A stretch of 64,000 nucleotides of DNA from Cydia pomonella (Eukaryota; Arthropoda; Insecta; Lepidoptera; Tortricidae), in assembly GCF_033807575.1 (NCBI RefSeq), contig NC_084725.1, positions 5,305,001-5,369,000 on the forward strand, given 5' to 3'. Numbering within the stretch: the first letter of the stretch is position 1; every line of letters begins with the position of its first letter. A program made the translations under genes and the position numbers. The notes beneath the pieces were generated by a model. It had not been told where the DNA came from, did not search any database, and worked only from the letters and a program-made list of their open reading frames with translations. Below, in pieces: positions 54,367-64,000 of the stretch.

Positions 54367-55315
54367 AAATGAGATTAGACGTGATTTACATGTCACCTTT
54401 CTAAATAAAAGTTAACACAGTAAACTGTTATCATCTTACTGAACTCATGTAAAATTTAATTTTAATGAAACTCACTTTAATGAGTGCTCGATAGATCATA
54501 TTTTCTTCAGTGTGTGTGCATAATATTCACGTTATAGACAGCGCCTGACACGGCCGTGTAAACAGCTAATGTGGGTCAAACAAACCTGTGTTATTAATCC
54601 ATTTGAATTAGTTACATAGCGTGCGGCATACTAATTAGAACTTATTGTGCCTTCCACTCCATTTGTTTAGCATTATGTTAAAATGACGTATGTGTGTGTT
54701 GTTCTTTGAAGGTTGAGACTATTTATGATGAAGAAAAGCAGTTATAGATGTGGCGAAAACTGAATGTGTTTGTGTGAGTGATGGTATAGAGGGCTCCATT
54801 TGTTCCATTGCCTTAACTAGACGTAGGCGTAGGGTAAAGTCAGATTATGCATATTTACATAACTGTTAACGGATGCCGACTTCGAGCAACACCGGCTTCC
54901 GACACGTCGGAAGGGGGGAGCCTAAGCGATATCTTACCGAACAAATCATTCTGCCATTTTTTGCGGGGGGAAACGTGCACACAGTCGCACTTCTCACTCA
55001 CTACATACAAAATCCAATCTGTAATGACGACACAAATACATAGAAAATGACACACGCCAAAGACAAATCTTGCACACCTCGATCTCTTTTTTTGTGCGGA
55101 CGAGTCACAACATGCACCGCCATAGGTACAGTTGTACCTAATGCTTCGGCAGAGGGGAAGGTCAACAGATGACTTGAGTCCTCTGTTTTTGAAGAGGAAA
55201 ACCGCTTCTCCGTACATTTTGTTAAAAGCTCCTTAACTCTATATAATAATAAAAAAATCTAAAAAATCAATAGCTGTGGTTAATATACGAGTACATCATA
55301 TCGCCTAAATATTTC
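54367..55315. other. Intronic, no gene recognised
   Basis: The 120-codon minus frame at 54855-55217 is cysteine-rich in the middle. It lacks a signal peptide or known domain and overlaps what looks like repeat debris, so I do not call it. Confidence 0.35.
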
Positions 55316-55505
55316 TTTGTTTTACAAGGGAGCAAAGTTGTTGTTTAACCGGTCGTGCTAATATTGACACCCGAGCAAGCGAAAGATTCCATAATTGAAC
55401 CACAAGCGTAGCGAGAGTGGAATATTGAGCGTTGCGAGGGTTTCAAGGCACGAGGGTTAAACAAATTTTGCCACCGAGTGAAACACAAAAATTTTCACCA
55501 CACCA
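55316..55505. repeat. Interspersed repeat family H, copy 1
   Basis: Matches 61288-61480: TAACCGGTCGTGCTAATATT, GAGCAAGCGAAAGATTC, CCGAGTGAAACACAAAAATT. Confidence 0.7.
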
Positions 55506-56055
55506 GCACAAGCAAAATACTAACTATAAAATATATAAAAAATCAATTAAAAATGAATGTAAAATAAATGAATGTTATTAAATATTTATCATTCAAAATC
55601 ATTATTTAAAAGTAAGGTAACAACTCAAAATTTGCATTTGATTACTTTGCCCCACATGTGGATAAAATGCAACTTTCTCATTCGTATTTGAACAATCAAG
55701 AGAGCCTTTACCAGCTGGTGTGGTGAAAAATATTTTCTATTATTTATAGAGCATTCGCTTATGCTCGACAAAAAATGAGAATGATGGACTAGAGCGAGGG
55801 GCGGGGACTGAGTGAGTTTTGTACGTGTTTGAAATGTTAACGCTAATATTGGCTATAATTTACTTGCAGTGACAGTTCTGTAGGATAATTCTGTTATGTC
55901 GAAAATAAGGGAAGCCAGAGGGTCTACGGCAAAAAACGAAAATCGAAATTTTGCGTATGAAAATTTGGCAGATATGAAAAAGCAGATACGAGTAAAACAT
56001 TTTTCTAATTCTCATATTAACAAGAATGGGGACCTAGCTTTTTAAACTTTAATCC

Positions 56056-56189
56056 CCTTATTCATAAACGTGTACTAAAGTTACGATGCCGCTAATCATC
56101 GTTTGTCCTTTTCTATCATACCAATACGTCGAAAAGGGACGAATGATGATAAGCGGCATCGTAACTTTAGTACACGTTTATGAATAAGG
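56056..56189. mobile_element. Hairpin MITE, 134 bp
   Basis: Arms of about 59 bp pair with three or four mismatches: CCTTATTCATAAACGTGTAC outside, CGATGCCGCTAATCATC inside. A small loop lies around 56118. Confidence 0.8.
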
Positions 56190-56889
56190 TGGTTTGACTT
56201 TAAACAGTTGCCACCAAATATATAGGAGCAGCGAAGGTGCTCATTTTCTGAACATGCGCTTTGCCGTCTCGGTTATTGAGGTTTGTTGAGATATTTATGA
56301 ACACCTTAGCCGCTCCGATATATCTGATGGTGATTGTACGTCAGTAAAGTCATCAAATTATTATAGTGAAAATAAAATTGGATATAAATCAATCTAACGC
56401 AGATTACGCTTGGACTCAACTGTTGCGTTATCTGCCCTTACTAGGGAACGCTAATCCTGGGTTTACATTGATCCGTCCGCCGTATGCGACAGACGTATCG
56501 ATTGGATCAGTGTAAATGTGGCTTTAATCGTGTAGCGATGGAATCAGATTAAATTCTGTTTTTCGCTAGAACATTTTATGTTGCACTAACTTTTGTTTAC
56601 GACCTTTTCCACAAAAATAGAACATAGCAATTAAGTACATTCATAACACGAGTTGATTTTTTTATTTTTTTGGAGGTGATTTTCTTTTTCCGTTTGATTT
56701 GGGTATAATTTGGAAGAGCTTCTCATTCTGAGCGGAATAAATACGAAATCCCAATTTGTCTCTAAAAATGTAGGTAGATAGGAAATTTTCCACTGAGTTA
56801 CGAAAATGCCATACGTTTTCGTAAAGTAGAAGATTTTCAACGAAGAGAAATTGCGATTTATATTGTACAGACAGGCCGCGTAGCCAACC
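56190..56889. other. Intronic, no gene recognised
   Basis: The minus frame at 56631-57098 ends in the dispersed repeat at 56890-57015. No domain was seen. Confidence 0.35.
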
Positions 56890-57015
56890 CGCCAATCGCT
56901 TACGCTCCGTAGCGATCGAAACGCAACTGTCACTGTCGCTCTAATATGGAAAAGTGATAGAGCGAGATACAGCGTTTCGTTGTCGTAGCGATAGCTATTG
57001 TCACCTTGGCTAGGC
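56890..57015 (+). repeat. Dispersed repeat fragment
   Basis: Reverse-orientation partner of 7690-7790. It ends TTGTCACCTTGGCTAGG, also seen at about 42570-42590. Confidence 0.45.
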
Positions 57016-57282
57016 CGGCGTAATAGAGAACTCTGTCCATCCACCTTTATCAAAATCTGACGAAGAAAATGGAGAACAAATAAAAAATTGGCTCGCACAA
57101 ACTTTGAGCCCCTTTTCTAATATTCAACCCCTTAGGGTAAAAAGTAAGTGTATAATCCCCAAATCAGTTTGTGAAATTAATTAATGCCAGAGCTTAGTTA
57201 TAGTACATATATAAGTAATGTAAGTGTAAAATGATGTTATTATTTTATAAATAAATATTAGGATTATCTTACACGGATCAAT

Positions 57283-57492
57283 CTAGCCCCAAACTAAGCA
57301 AAGCTTGTACTATGGGTACTAGGCGACGATATAAACATAGGTACTTGTATTTGCATTGCTAAGTTTAAATACATACTTATATACATAGAAAACACCCATG
57401 ACTCAGGAACATATATCTGTGTTCTTCACACAAATAACCTTACCTTACCGGGATTCGAACCCAGGACCATCGGCTTCATAGGCAGGTGTATA
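57283..57492 (-). repeat. tRNA-derived SINE family D copy
   Basis: On the minus strand it has a B-box-like GGGTTCGAATCCC and CATGGGTGTTTTCTATG. The tail is the GGGCTAG/ACCCATAGTACAAGCTTTGC variant shared with 46387-46465. Confidence 0.7.
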
Positions 57493-58235
57493 GTCTGTAT
57501 TTACATTCATTGTATTTATAAGATGTTTTTATTTATTGTTCTTGCTATGTTTTTGTACCTTATATATGAATAAAATACCCATAAAAGTAAAAAAAAATGG
57601 AATACCTTGTAACCCCGTATATGATAAATACTGGCACTTTATCTCCAGTACAATACCTCCAGGTGACTACTTGGCCACTCGTAAAAGTTAATTCGACCTG
57701 TCAACTTACTCACCTATTCCAACATAATAGGTAGGTACTTAGAACTCAAGAGGCATGAAATTTCTCCCGAACCCGGAGGAATGCCAAGCCGGGACCACTT
57801 GGCTTCCTTCCAATAGTTCCAATGTCCTAAAATGCTTTGGAATAAAAGGTCATAAGCGACATAGTTTTGTCAGAAAGTTAAGTCGTTTTGTGGGTTAAGG
57901 CTTGAAATGAAATGCCTTAGGATAGAAGGATGTAAGTACTATAGCTTTAGGCTGGCAGATAAGTCGTTTTGTTTAAGCAGGGCAGTGTTACATTACGGTA
58001 GCCTTCCACCCGATTTAAGTTTTGTGGAAAATGCTTTGTGCGATTTTGGCAGTATGCTGATCAATTGTTTGTTCTATAGTGGTGGAATGGTGCCGTTATT
58101 GTTTAATGAAAGATATGAATGGACCATTTAAATCTAGAGCGAGGCAATTGGTATTTTGTCTCATTTTGCGTATGATTTCTTGAACAGTTATAAAGAACAT
58201 GAACTATATTTTTTGTTCTTGTTTTTCAAGATTAT
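57493..58235. other. Intronic, diverged tandem duplication
   Basis: About 57838-57893 and 57911-57970 look like two diverged copies of a segment ending AAGTCGTTTTGT. The 74-codon frame at 57907-58131 is not supported as a gene. Confidence 0.35.
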
Positions 58236-58464
58236 CGGCCCGATTCGAAGAATGATTAAGACACGTTTAAGATCTTTAAAAGATCGATGACTAAACGACA
58301 TGTCATAATTGACGTTTATTTCGATTCCGCTGTGATCCCAATAAGATCTATCTACGATATTTCTAACGTTAAAGTGAATTATACGACATACAAACGATGA
58401 CTAAATGAGAATTTATCTAAACCAGAACTTATCTTTATCGTATCTCATTCTTCGAATCAGGACG
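58236..58464. mobile_element. Putative MITE, 229 bp
   Basis: Inverted ends CGGCCCGATTCGAAGAATGA and TCATTCTTCGAATCAGGACG (one or two mismatches). There is no coding capacity. Confidence 0.6.
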
Positions 58465-59076
58465 TATTACTACTTTATTCATCTGGCAGGGCGATGGTTC
58501 TGAATTCAAATCTATAACTGCTACCAGTTATTTTCAAAAAGAATGTGAAGGTTTCTAACCTTCACATATCTCGCCTCCTCGGGTGAAAGTGGCAATCATT
58601 ATCACAAAACTCACCACCTACCTATACCTACCTGTACCTATGTTTCGTATGTTACGTAGGGTTTAGTACAATGATGTTATATATTGTACCAATCAGCAAC
58701 AATTACAAGTTATTTTGACGTAACTATCCTTAACCAGTTTATTATTATTAGAATTAATCTCCAACTGGCGTGTGAGTAACACAGAAAGGGAAAAAAATGG
58801 TCTTCTGTAGTGTCGGAGGTTATGATCTTCTTTGGATAGCTGAGCCAGTTTTATTAGTACCTAAAGTACTTATTTAGAACTTATGTCGTACTGCGGTAAA
58901 ATATTGTCGCCAAGATAAAAATTAATAGCACAACTCCAGATATACAGTTAGTTCAAGATAATACTGAGGAATATTTTTGGATTCTGGATCCTTTTAATAT
59001 ATTCGGGTCCGATATCATTAATGTCAAAATAATAGCACCAGCTCGACTTTAACTCGAAATGTTTTATTGTCCACAG
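58465..59076. other. Intronic, no feature recognised
   Basis: Leads to the CCACAG acceptor of the next ankyrin exon. Confidence 0.4.
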
Positions 59077-59256
59077 AACGGACTGAACGCTATTCATTTA
59101 GCGTCCAAAGATGGCCACCTTGAGGTTGTTCGAGAGTTGCTTCAACGCGGAGCAGCAATCGACGCTGCGACGAAGAAGGGAAACACCGCTCTGCACATTG
59201 CTTCTCTCGCTGGGCAGGAGGCGGTCGTCAAGCTGCTTGTGCAGAATGAGGCGCAG
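59077..59256 (+). CDS. Ankyrin, exon encoding repeats 2-3
   Basis: A 60-codon exon between CCACAG and GTGAGG, phase 0 at both ends. It encodes NGLNAIHLASKDGHLEVV, then KKGNTALHIASLAGQEAVV, two near-consensus ankyrin repeats (G-TALHxAS-GH--VV-LLL pattern). The GNTALHIASLAGQE block is highly conserved in insect and vertebrate ankyrins. It ends NEAQ, joining to VNIQSQNG in the next exon. Confidence 0.93.
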
Positions 59257-59809
59257 GTGAGGATTTTATCCAAGGATGGCCTTGTAAAGGTGTCCTGGCT
59301 GCTTGAATCAAAGTTGGTAGGTAGATAATTTACTAAGTATCACATATGTTTCTGAGAAGATAAAATGTAATGCTACAGGTTTCTTTTCTGAGTCTTTCCA
59401 AAAGATAACAATCTTTTTTTTAAGTCAGTCAAATGAACAGATATTCAGGATCACCATTCACCAGACCATATTTAGAACAGAATCGTTTCAAAGCTAATAA
59501 ACCCTTAAACGCGACCTAATAAACCCTAATTAACGGCACCTCAATAACGTTTTAACGGCCCATTAACAAACAAATGGCTTCTGTATCAAGCAGAGCAAAC
59601 ATTCGTCTCTTGGTCTCGTTTGATATTTTGAGAGTGAGCTCAAAACATTTGATGGATTGGATGTTTTAATGCATCGTTGATTAAAGATGAATTGATGATA
59701 TGACGTCATTGTTATGATAATAATTAATATTTGAATCGAAGACTCTCACTGAAAATTATAAGGAAAATCCATGTTATGCGTCAAAATTCCAATATAATTT
59801 AAATATTCC
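59257..59809. other. Ankyrin intron (59257-62262), left part
   Basis: A 3.0-kb intron. No feature was seen before the LINE fragment. Confidence 0.5.
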
Positions 59810-60480
59810 GGTTATGGTCCTTCCGATTCTTTTATATGCTTCGGAAACATGGTGTTTGTACAAAGGCGATATTCGCTCGCTAGACACGTTCCACTTGCGC
59901 TGTCTACGTTCTGTTTTGCGTATAAGATGGCAAGATCGCGTCCCCAACAGTGAAGTACTTCGACGTTGCAAGATGCCTGGCATGGAGGCGCTCTTGATGA
60001 AGGGTCAGCTACGGTGGTGTGGGCATGTTTGGCGTATGAGTGATTGCAGGCTACCGAAAGCCGTTTTCTATTCCCAGCTATCAGCTGGTAAACGGAAGCA
60101 AGTAGGGCAGCACCTACGTTACAAGGATGTGCTTAAGCGCCACCTCACTTCCTGCGGTATACCACCTGACAAATGGGAGGAGTATGCTTCTCTGCGGCCA
60201 GAATGGCGTTGTCGTGTCAAAACGAGCGTAAAGAACTTTGAAAACGCTCGTCTCATTGACCTTGACGCGAAACGTCAGATACGTAAATCCCGGCCGAAAC
60301 CTTCCTATAATTATACCTATAATATAGTACTTGGCCAACTTTACTGCCCAACCTGCGATAGAGTGTTTAAAAGTAAGTTCGGCTTTGCAAGCCATATTAG
60401 AGCTCACGCTCGTAATTAGCTAGGGTCGCCGTTGCCGATCACGGCATGGATAGCTATATAACCTACCCGAAAGGTTGTTA
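59810..60480 (+). pseudogene. LINE pol C-terminal fragment in an ankyrin intron
   Basis: A 201-codon open frame (59814-60419, TAG stop) encodes the region after the reverse-transcriptase palm of a non-LTR retrotransposon. It contains YASETWCLYKGDIRSLDTFH, LRCLRSVLRIRWQDRVPN, then QLRWCGHVWRMSDCRLPKAV, the typical RTE/BovB-like thumb order. The end has a C2H2-like finger YCPTCDRVF...H...H. It is a 5'-truncated insertion with an intact surviving frame. It is in the same orientation as the ankyrin gene but separated from exons by hundreds of bases, so it is probably spliced out. Confidence 0.7.
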
Positions 60481-61287
60481 ATGATATTTTGTAGAAAATT
60501 TACCTGCCACGGAACTTGTGATACATCATTTGGTTGTCATCATGTGGTTTATGAATAGGTTTTTGGTTTTCATTGATTTCAAACATATGATAATGTTCAA
60601 TAGGATATTTCATTTTTTTGATACCTGATCTGATCGGCTAGTATAAAATCAAAGAAACAAAAAAAAAAAACATAAACCTGTATTATTTTTAATTCTTTAT
60701 AAGACTTTTGGAATATTACTGTAACTCATACCATTGTTACGGTTGGAGATTATCCTAGAGCATGTTTTAATGTTTATTTCTGTATATTTCAAAGTTCAGT
60801 AGCTCCCATGCCTCCAATATAAATTGACACTAATCATAACAAATCATTGGTTTCCGATGTCTACTCATCAATCTATCCTGACACCACTTCCGACTTCAAT
60901 AACATTCACGAACTCTTATCTAACTCAAAAGTAAATTTGTAAAATAGACCCAATTGCTTTCATCTGAAAGTTTAGATTAGAGAGCCAAGAAAATTTTGAT
61001 ACGTGTTGATTGAAGTTAAAAGTTTTAATGGATGAGCATATCTGACAGTAAGTTTAATATTCGGTTATAAATGTAAGAGCTGTTTGTTTATATTTAGATA
61101 AGAAGCATCAATACTTTGTAAATATATTCGCGCATAGATCTTAAGTAAACGCATTAAGGACTATATTCGAGTGATTAACAAAACAGTATGTGTTGACCAG
61201 CCATTAATCTTTTAAACCTGTAATGGTGGAATAATAAATCGTGTTTATGAATTTAGTAGCTGAAAGTTTGAGGCCGAAAACAGTTAT
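60481..61287. other. Intronic, no feature recognised
   Basis: No exon or repeat was identified. Confidence 0.4.
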
Positions 61288-61480
61288 TTGTTTTACAAGG
61301 GGGTAAAGTTGTTTTTTAACCGGTCGTGCTAATATTGATATCCGAGCAAGCGAAAGATTCGAAATTGAACCATGAGCGTAGCGAGTGATTCAAGAAGTGG
61401 AATCTTGAGCGTTGAGAGGGTTAAAAAAATTCTTCTCCGAGTGAAACACAAAAATTTTCGTCACACCAACGCGCGGAAAC
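61288..61480. repeat. Interspersed repeat family H, copy 2
   Basis: Partner of 55316-55505, both inside ankyrin introns and in the same orientation. Confidence 0.7.
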
Positions 61481-61637
61481 TAATAACTATGAAATACCAA
61501 ATAAAAATTCTCTTCTATAAAAGTTAATCAATCGTGTAACGGCAACTAGAGAAATGAAGTCGATGCCATGAATAACCAGTTCACCAAACAATACTTTCGT
61601 GAGTTTTGTAAATTGCTGAGATTGATCAAGATACCTG

Positions 61638-61747
61638 AGGGCCTACCGCGAACCATGTTCGACGTGTTGCCTCCCTGTCGCACTTGTAAATTCGTACGTA
61701 AGCGTGATAGGGAGGCAACACGTCGAACGTGGTTTGCGGTAGGCCTT
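61638..61747. mobile_element. Hairpin MITE, 110 bp
   Basis: Arms of about 45-50 bp pair with a few mismatches: GGCCTACCGCGAACCATGTT / complement, and GTTCGACGTGTTGCCTCCCT. The two overlapping open frames on opposite strands arise from this symmetry. Confidence 0.75.
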
Positions 61748-62262
61748 CTCATGCCAAAAATTACAATGCGTCTTAAAAACGAGTAATATTTGGAAATAGT
61801 CTCATGATTTTACGATCCCAATAAAACGAGTGTCATCTTAGCTACACCTCCAGTTACCACAATATGTGTGGCACTGCCATACCACCTCCTTTTGTCAAAC
61901 TAGCTGCCTATTAGCCTACCAAAAATATTGCCTATTATGGCAAACACTTATGGCCTTATAAAAAAACTGTGATTCTCAATACCTTTGTCTCTCTAGTCTC
62001 TCACCTTAGCCTTTTTCCCACTTGCGTCCAGAGCTACCTACTGCTTAGGAGCTAAGAGTCCGCTATTAATACTCATTTTTACGGTTAACCCTTATTGTGC
62101 GACTTTGTCCGCTCGTCTGTCCGCCCGTCTGTCCGTCACATAATTATATATCTCGAGAAATATTTACGCTATCGATTTGAAATTTGGAAGAGATGAATAA
62201 GGCTAACCCAGATGCGTTGAGAGAATTATTTTTAAGGGTACTAATTACCTTTTGATTCGCAG
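61748..62262. other. Ankyrin intron, right part
   Basis: A CCGCCCGTCTGTCCGTCAC block near 62110-62140 is a SINE fragment. It ends with the GATTCGCAG acceptor. Confidence 0.45.
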
Positions 62263-62379
62263 GTGAACATCCAGTCCCAAAATGGGTTCACGCCGCTCTA
62301 CATGGCGGCGCAGGAGAACCATGATGGCGTCGTCAAGTTTCTCCTCGCCAACGGTGCCAATCAGAGCCTGGCCACTGAG
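62263..62379 (+). CDS. Ankyrin, exon encoding repeat 4
   Basis: A 39-codon exon between TCGCAG and GTAAGA, phase 0. It encodes VNIQSQNGFTPLYMAAQENH, then VVKFLLANGANQSLATE, a block almost invariant among animal ankyrins (FTPLYMAAQENH). It continues directly into DGFTPLAVAMQQGH. Confidence 0.93.
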
Positions 62380-62413
62380 GTAAGATTAATGGCGACCATG
62401 TGAGAATGAGATA

Positions 62414-62560
62414 CCACACTAGCGTCTCCTGACCCGAGCCCCGAGCGTCAGCATCAAGTCAACTCTATGGCTGCTCCTCGACGCAACTGCGCAGCGACGG
62501 CGACACAGCGATATTCCATAGCGCTGACTAGACTTCGACGCTCGGAAGACGCTAATGTGG
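62414..62560. mobile_element. Putative MITE next to a splice donor
   Basis: Terminal repeats CCACACTAGCGTCT and the complement of AGACGCTAATGTGG. Inner CGAGCGTC / GACGCTCG also pair. It lies 34 bp after the exon donor. Confidence 0.6.
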
Positions 62561-62594
62561 GGTGGCGCTTAATTTCACTCATGGTCTAAAGTCG

Positions 62595-62701
62595 ACCACT
62601 GACTACAGTCCACCGGACGATATCTGCCGGTCAGTTGTTCGGAACTATCAAATTTTTGTTCTGACAGGCCGATATCATCCGGCGGCCTGTTAGTAAGTGG
62701 T
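62595..62701. mobile_element. Hairpin MITE, 107 bp
   Basis: ACCACTGACTACAGTCCACC at the left and GGCGGCCTGTTAGTAAGTGG at the right, both flanking a GATATC block with opposite CCGG-side repeats. I recall similar elements in other lepidopteran genomes. Confidence 0.65.
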
Positions 62702-63587
62702 TAACCCTCTCAAAGATATCTCAAGATATCGTTACATATTTGATTACCATGTCTAAAAATCCTTTATTATGCTTTCATTGTAGTTATAATTCCATTGTAG
62801 TTTTGACTGCAGTCATAAAAATTCAACTTTACGTTGCAAAGCTATAAACAGCAAATACATAAAAGTGTAAAATCTACAACAATGATGAGCAACTCTGCAT
62901 TGTATTGAGATTTAAGAGTACCTAAGCATGTATATATTTTCTTGTTCCTGCCCAACTAGACATGATTGTCCTTACTTGTAATTCTCGTAAACTTGTTTAA
63001 ACGGTTCTCAAGTCAACATGGGTATATCTTTCTCGTCGTATTACAATACTTATCAATCACAGGCGTCCACATCTTCGGTCACTGTCAACTGTCAGGGGTA
63101 CTGTCGAAAGGGAGATAAAATCCAAATGCCCCCAATTAGAAGATTAGCAGATCAGATATCTACCCCACGTTACACATGTATATTCTGTATACGTATTCTT
63201 ATACCGTAGTTCTTTGTTATCCCTAAAAGCAATCGATTCGTTAAGCCTGAGCAAATAATCTTTTTAGCCGTCCCATTTATATAAAAAATACATTTCTATA
63301 AATAAATACACACTGAGTGATTCTTTATTCTGTTCATGTATTATTGATACTCGTACTATTCTGGTATTTTCTAACCAATTGTTGTTCATCACTTTACTTT
63401 CACGGGTGGACAACCATTTAATCTGACTAATGATGTTAGCGCTAGATAGCGCAATTTAAGTAAACCCTAGATTAAATTTGTACCATTATTTGGTATTGAT
63501 TATGGTTACGAAATGTAGGTAGGTATTACCCTAAATACAAGTATATTCGTCTTTAACCACCTACTGACTTCCAATTATTCTTTGCAG
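62702..63587. other. Ankyrin intron (62380-63587), right part
   Basis: No other element was recognised. It ends with the TTTGCAG acceptor. Confidence 0.45.
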
Positions 63588-63743
63588 GATGGTTTCACGC
63601 CGCTTGCGGTGGCGATGCAACAAGGCCATGAGAAGGTGGTAGCCGTACTTTTAGAGGCTGACACCAGGGGCAGGGTCAGGCTGCCCGCCCTCCACATCGC
63701 TGCCAAAAAGGACGATGTCAAGGCAGCTAACTTACTGCTGGAG
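63588..63743 (+). CDS. Ankyrin, exon encoding repeats 5-6
   Basis: A 52-codon exon between TTGCAG and GTAAAG, phase 0. It encodes DGFTPLAVAMQQGHEKVVAV, then RGRVRLPALHIAAKKDDVKA. The atypical RLPALHIAAKKDD repeat is a hallmark of the ankyrin 24-repeat domain and rules out most other ankyrin-repeat proteins. The gene continues beyond the window; the remaining repeats and the spectrin-binding and death domains are not visible. Confidence 0.93.
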
Positions 63744-64000
63744 GTAAAGGGGAGACTTACATATTTTTCACCTGATTGTTGTCATTTTTGGCCGGGCCTT
63801 ACCTGAAGATCAGCGCTAGAATTCGTCAGCACCATGCTGACATTAGGCCATTTTATGGCACTTTCTTCGTTGCTGTTTATTTATAATGTTCTCTTTGTAT
63901 CTGTGATTACGGATTAATAACTTCTTCTTAATCTTAGATTTGTACATTGAATTTATTTTGTTATAATTTTATAATTGTTATTTCAACCTGTCTTGTGTAC
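63744..64000. other. Start of the next ankyrin intron
   Basis: Begins GTAAAGG. AT-rich, with no exon before the right edge. Confidence 0.5.

Noticed and set aside
54855..55217. 120-codon cysteine-rich minus-strand frame
   Set aside because: No signal peptide, recognised domain or transcription signals. Local GC-rich block likely explains the open frame.
56631..57098. 155-codon minus-strand frame
   Set aside because: Its N-terminal half is a dispersed repeat (56890-57015) and it shows no domain.
1..64000. CRISPR arrays, bacterial operons or rRNA
   Set aside because: None seen. Introns, SINEs and LTR elements show eukaryotic nuclear DNA.

Overview
This window is animal nuclear DNA, most likely from a moth or butterfly (Lepidoptera). 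It is AT-rich and gene-poor. It is full of short interspersed elements, LINE tails and inverted-repeat elements that I recognise from lepidopteran genomes. Coding sequence is split into short phase-0 exons with GT-AG introns. The species cannot be named from the sequence alone.

Two host genes are supported. The first is an ankyrin gene on the + strand. Four consecutive in-phase exons at 45878-45979, 59077-59256, 62263-62379 and 63588-63743 encode the start of the ankyrin-repeat membrane-binding domain, and the gene runs off the right edge. The second is a compact, apparently intronless gene at 51997-52488 on the same strand. It lies inside the 13.1-kb first visible ankyrin intron and encodes a small secreted protein with a signal peptide and a C-terminal two-cysteine motif. 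It has its own TATA/initiator and poly(A) signal.

Everything left of 45.8 kb looks intergenic or intronic and is built from mobile elements. 0-5 kb: LINE tails, a Dong/R4-like LINE 3' end in a TTA microsatellite, and a LINE tail carrying a perfect 47-bp inverted duplication. 7.9-9.1 kb: a MITE and a second Dong-like tail with nested insertions. 13.2-14.6 kb: a complete hAT-type element with an 8-bp target duplication. 17-18.8 kb: nested SINEs. 18.8-20.0 kb: a 1.28-kb DNA transposon with 33-bp perfect terminal repeats and a decayed transposase. 21.0-23.1 kb: a satellite-like array of 19 units of about 104 bp. 29.86-34.01 kb: an intact Ty3/gypsy LTR retrotransposon with identical 108-bp LTRs. 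34-43 kb: several long-inverted-repeat MITEs and a second hAT-like element.

The ankyrin introns (46-63.6 kb) hold more SINEs. They also hold a foldback-type element (49.98-51.66 kb) whose arms are inverted arrays of 97-bp repeats, which appears to have split an older SINE, plus a LINE fragment and five or more hairpin MITEs. The most unusual items are the foldback element, the 18.8-kb transposon, the fold-back duplication at 4.7 kb, the satellite array and the nested secreted-protein gene.
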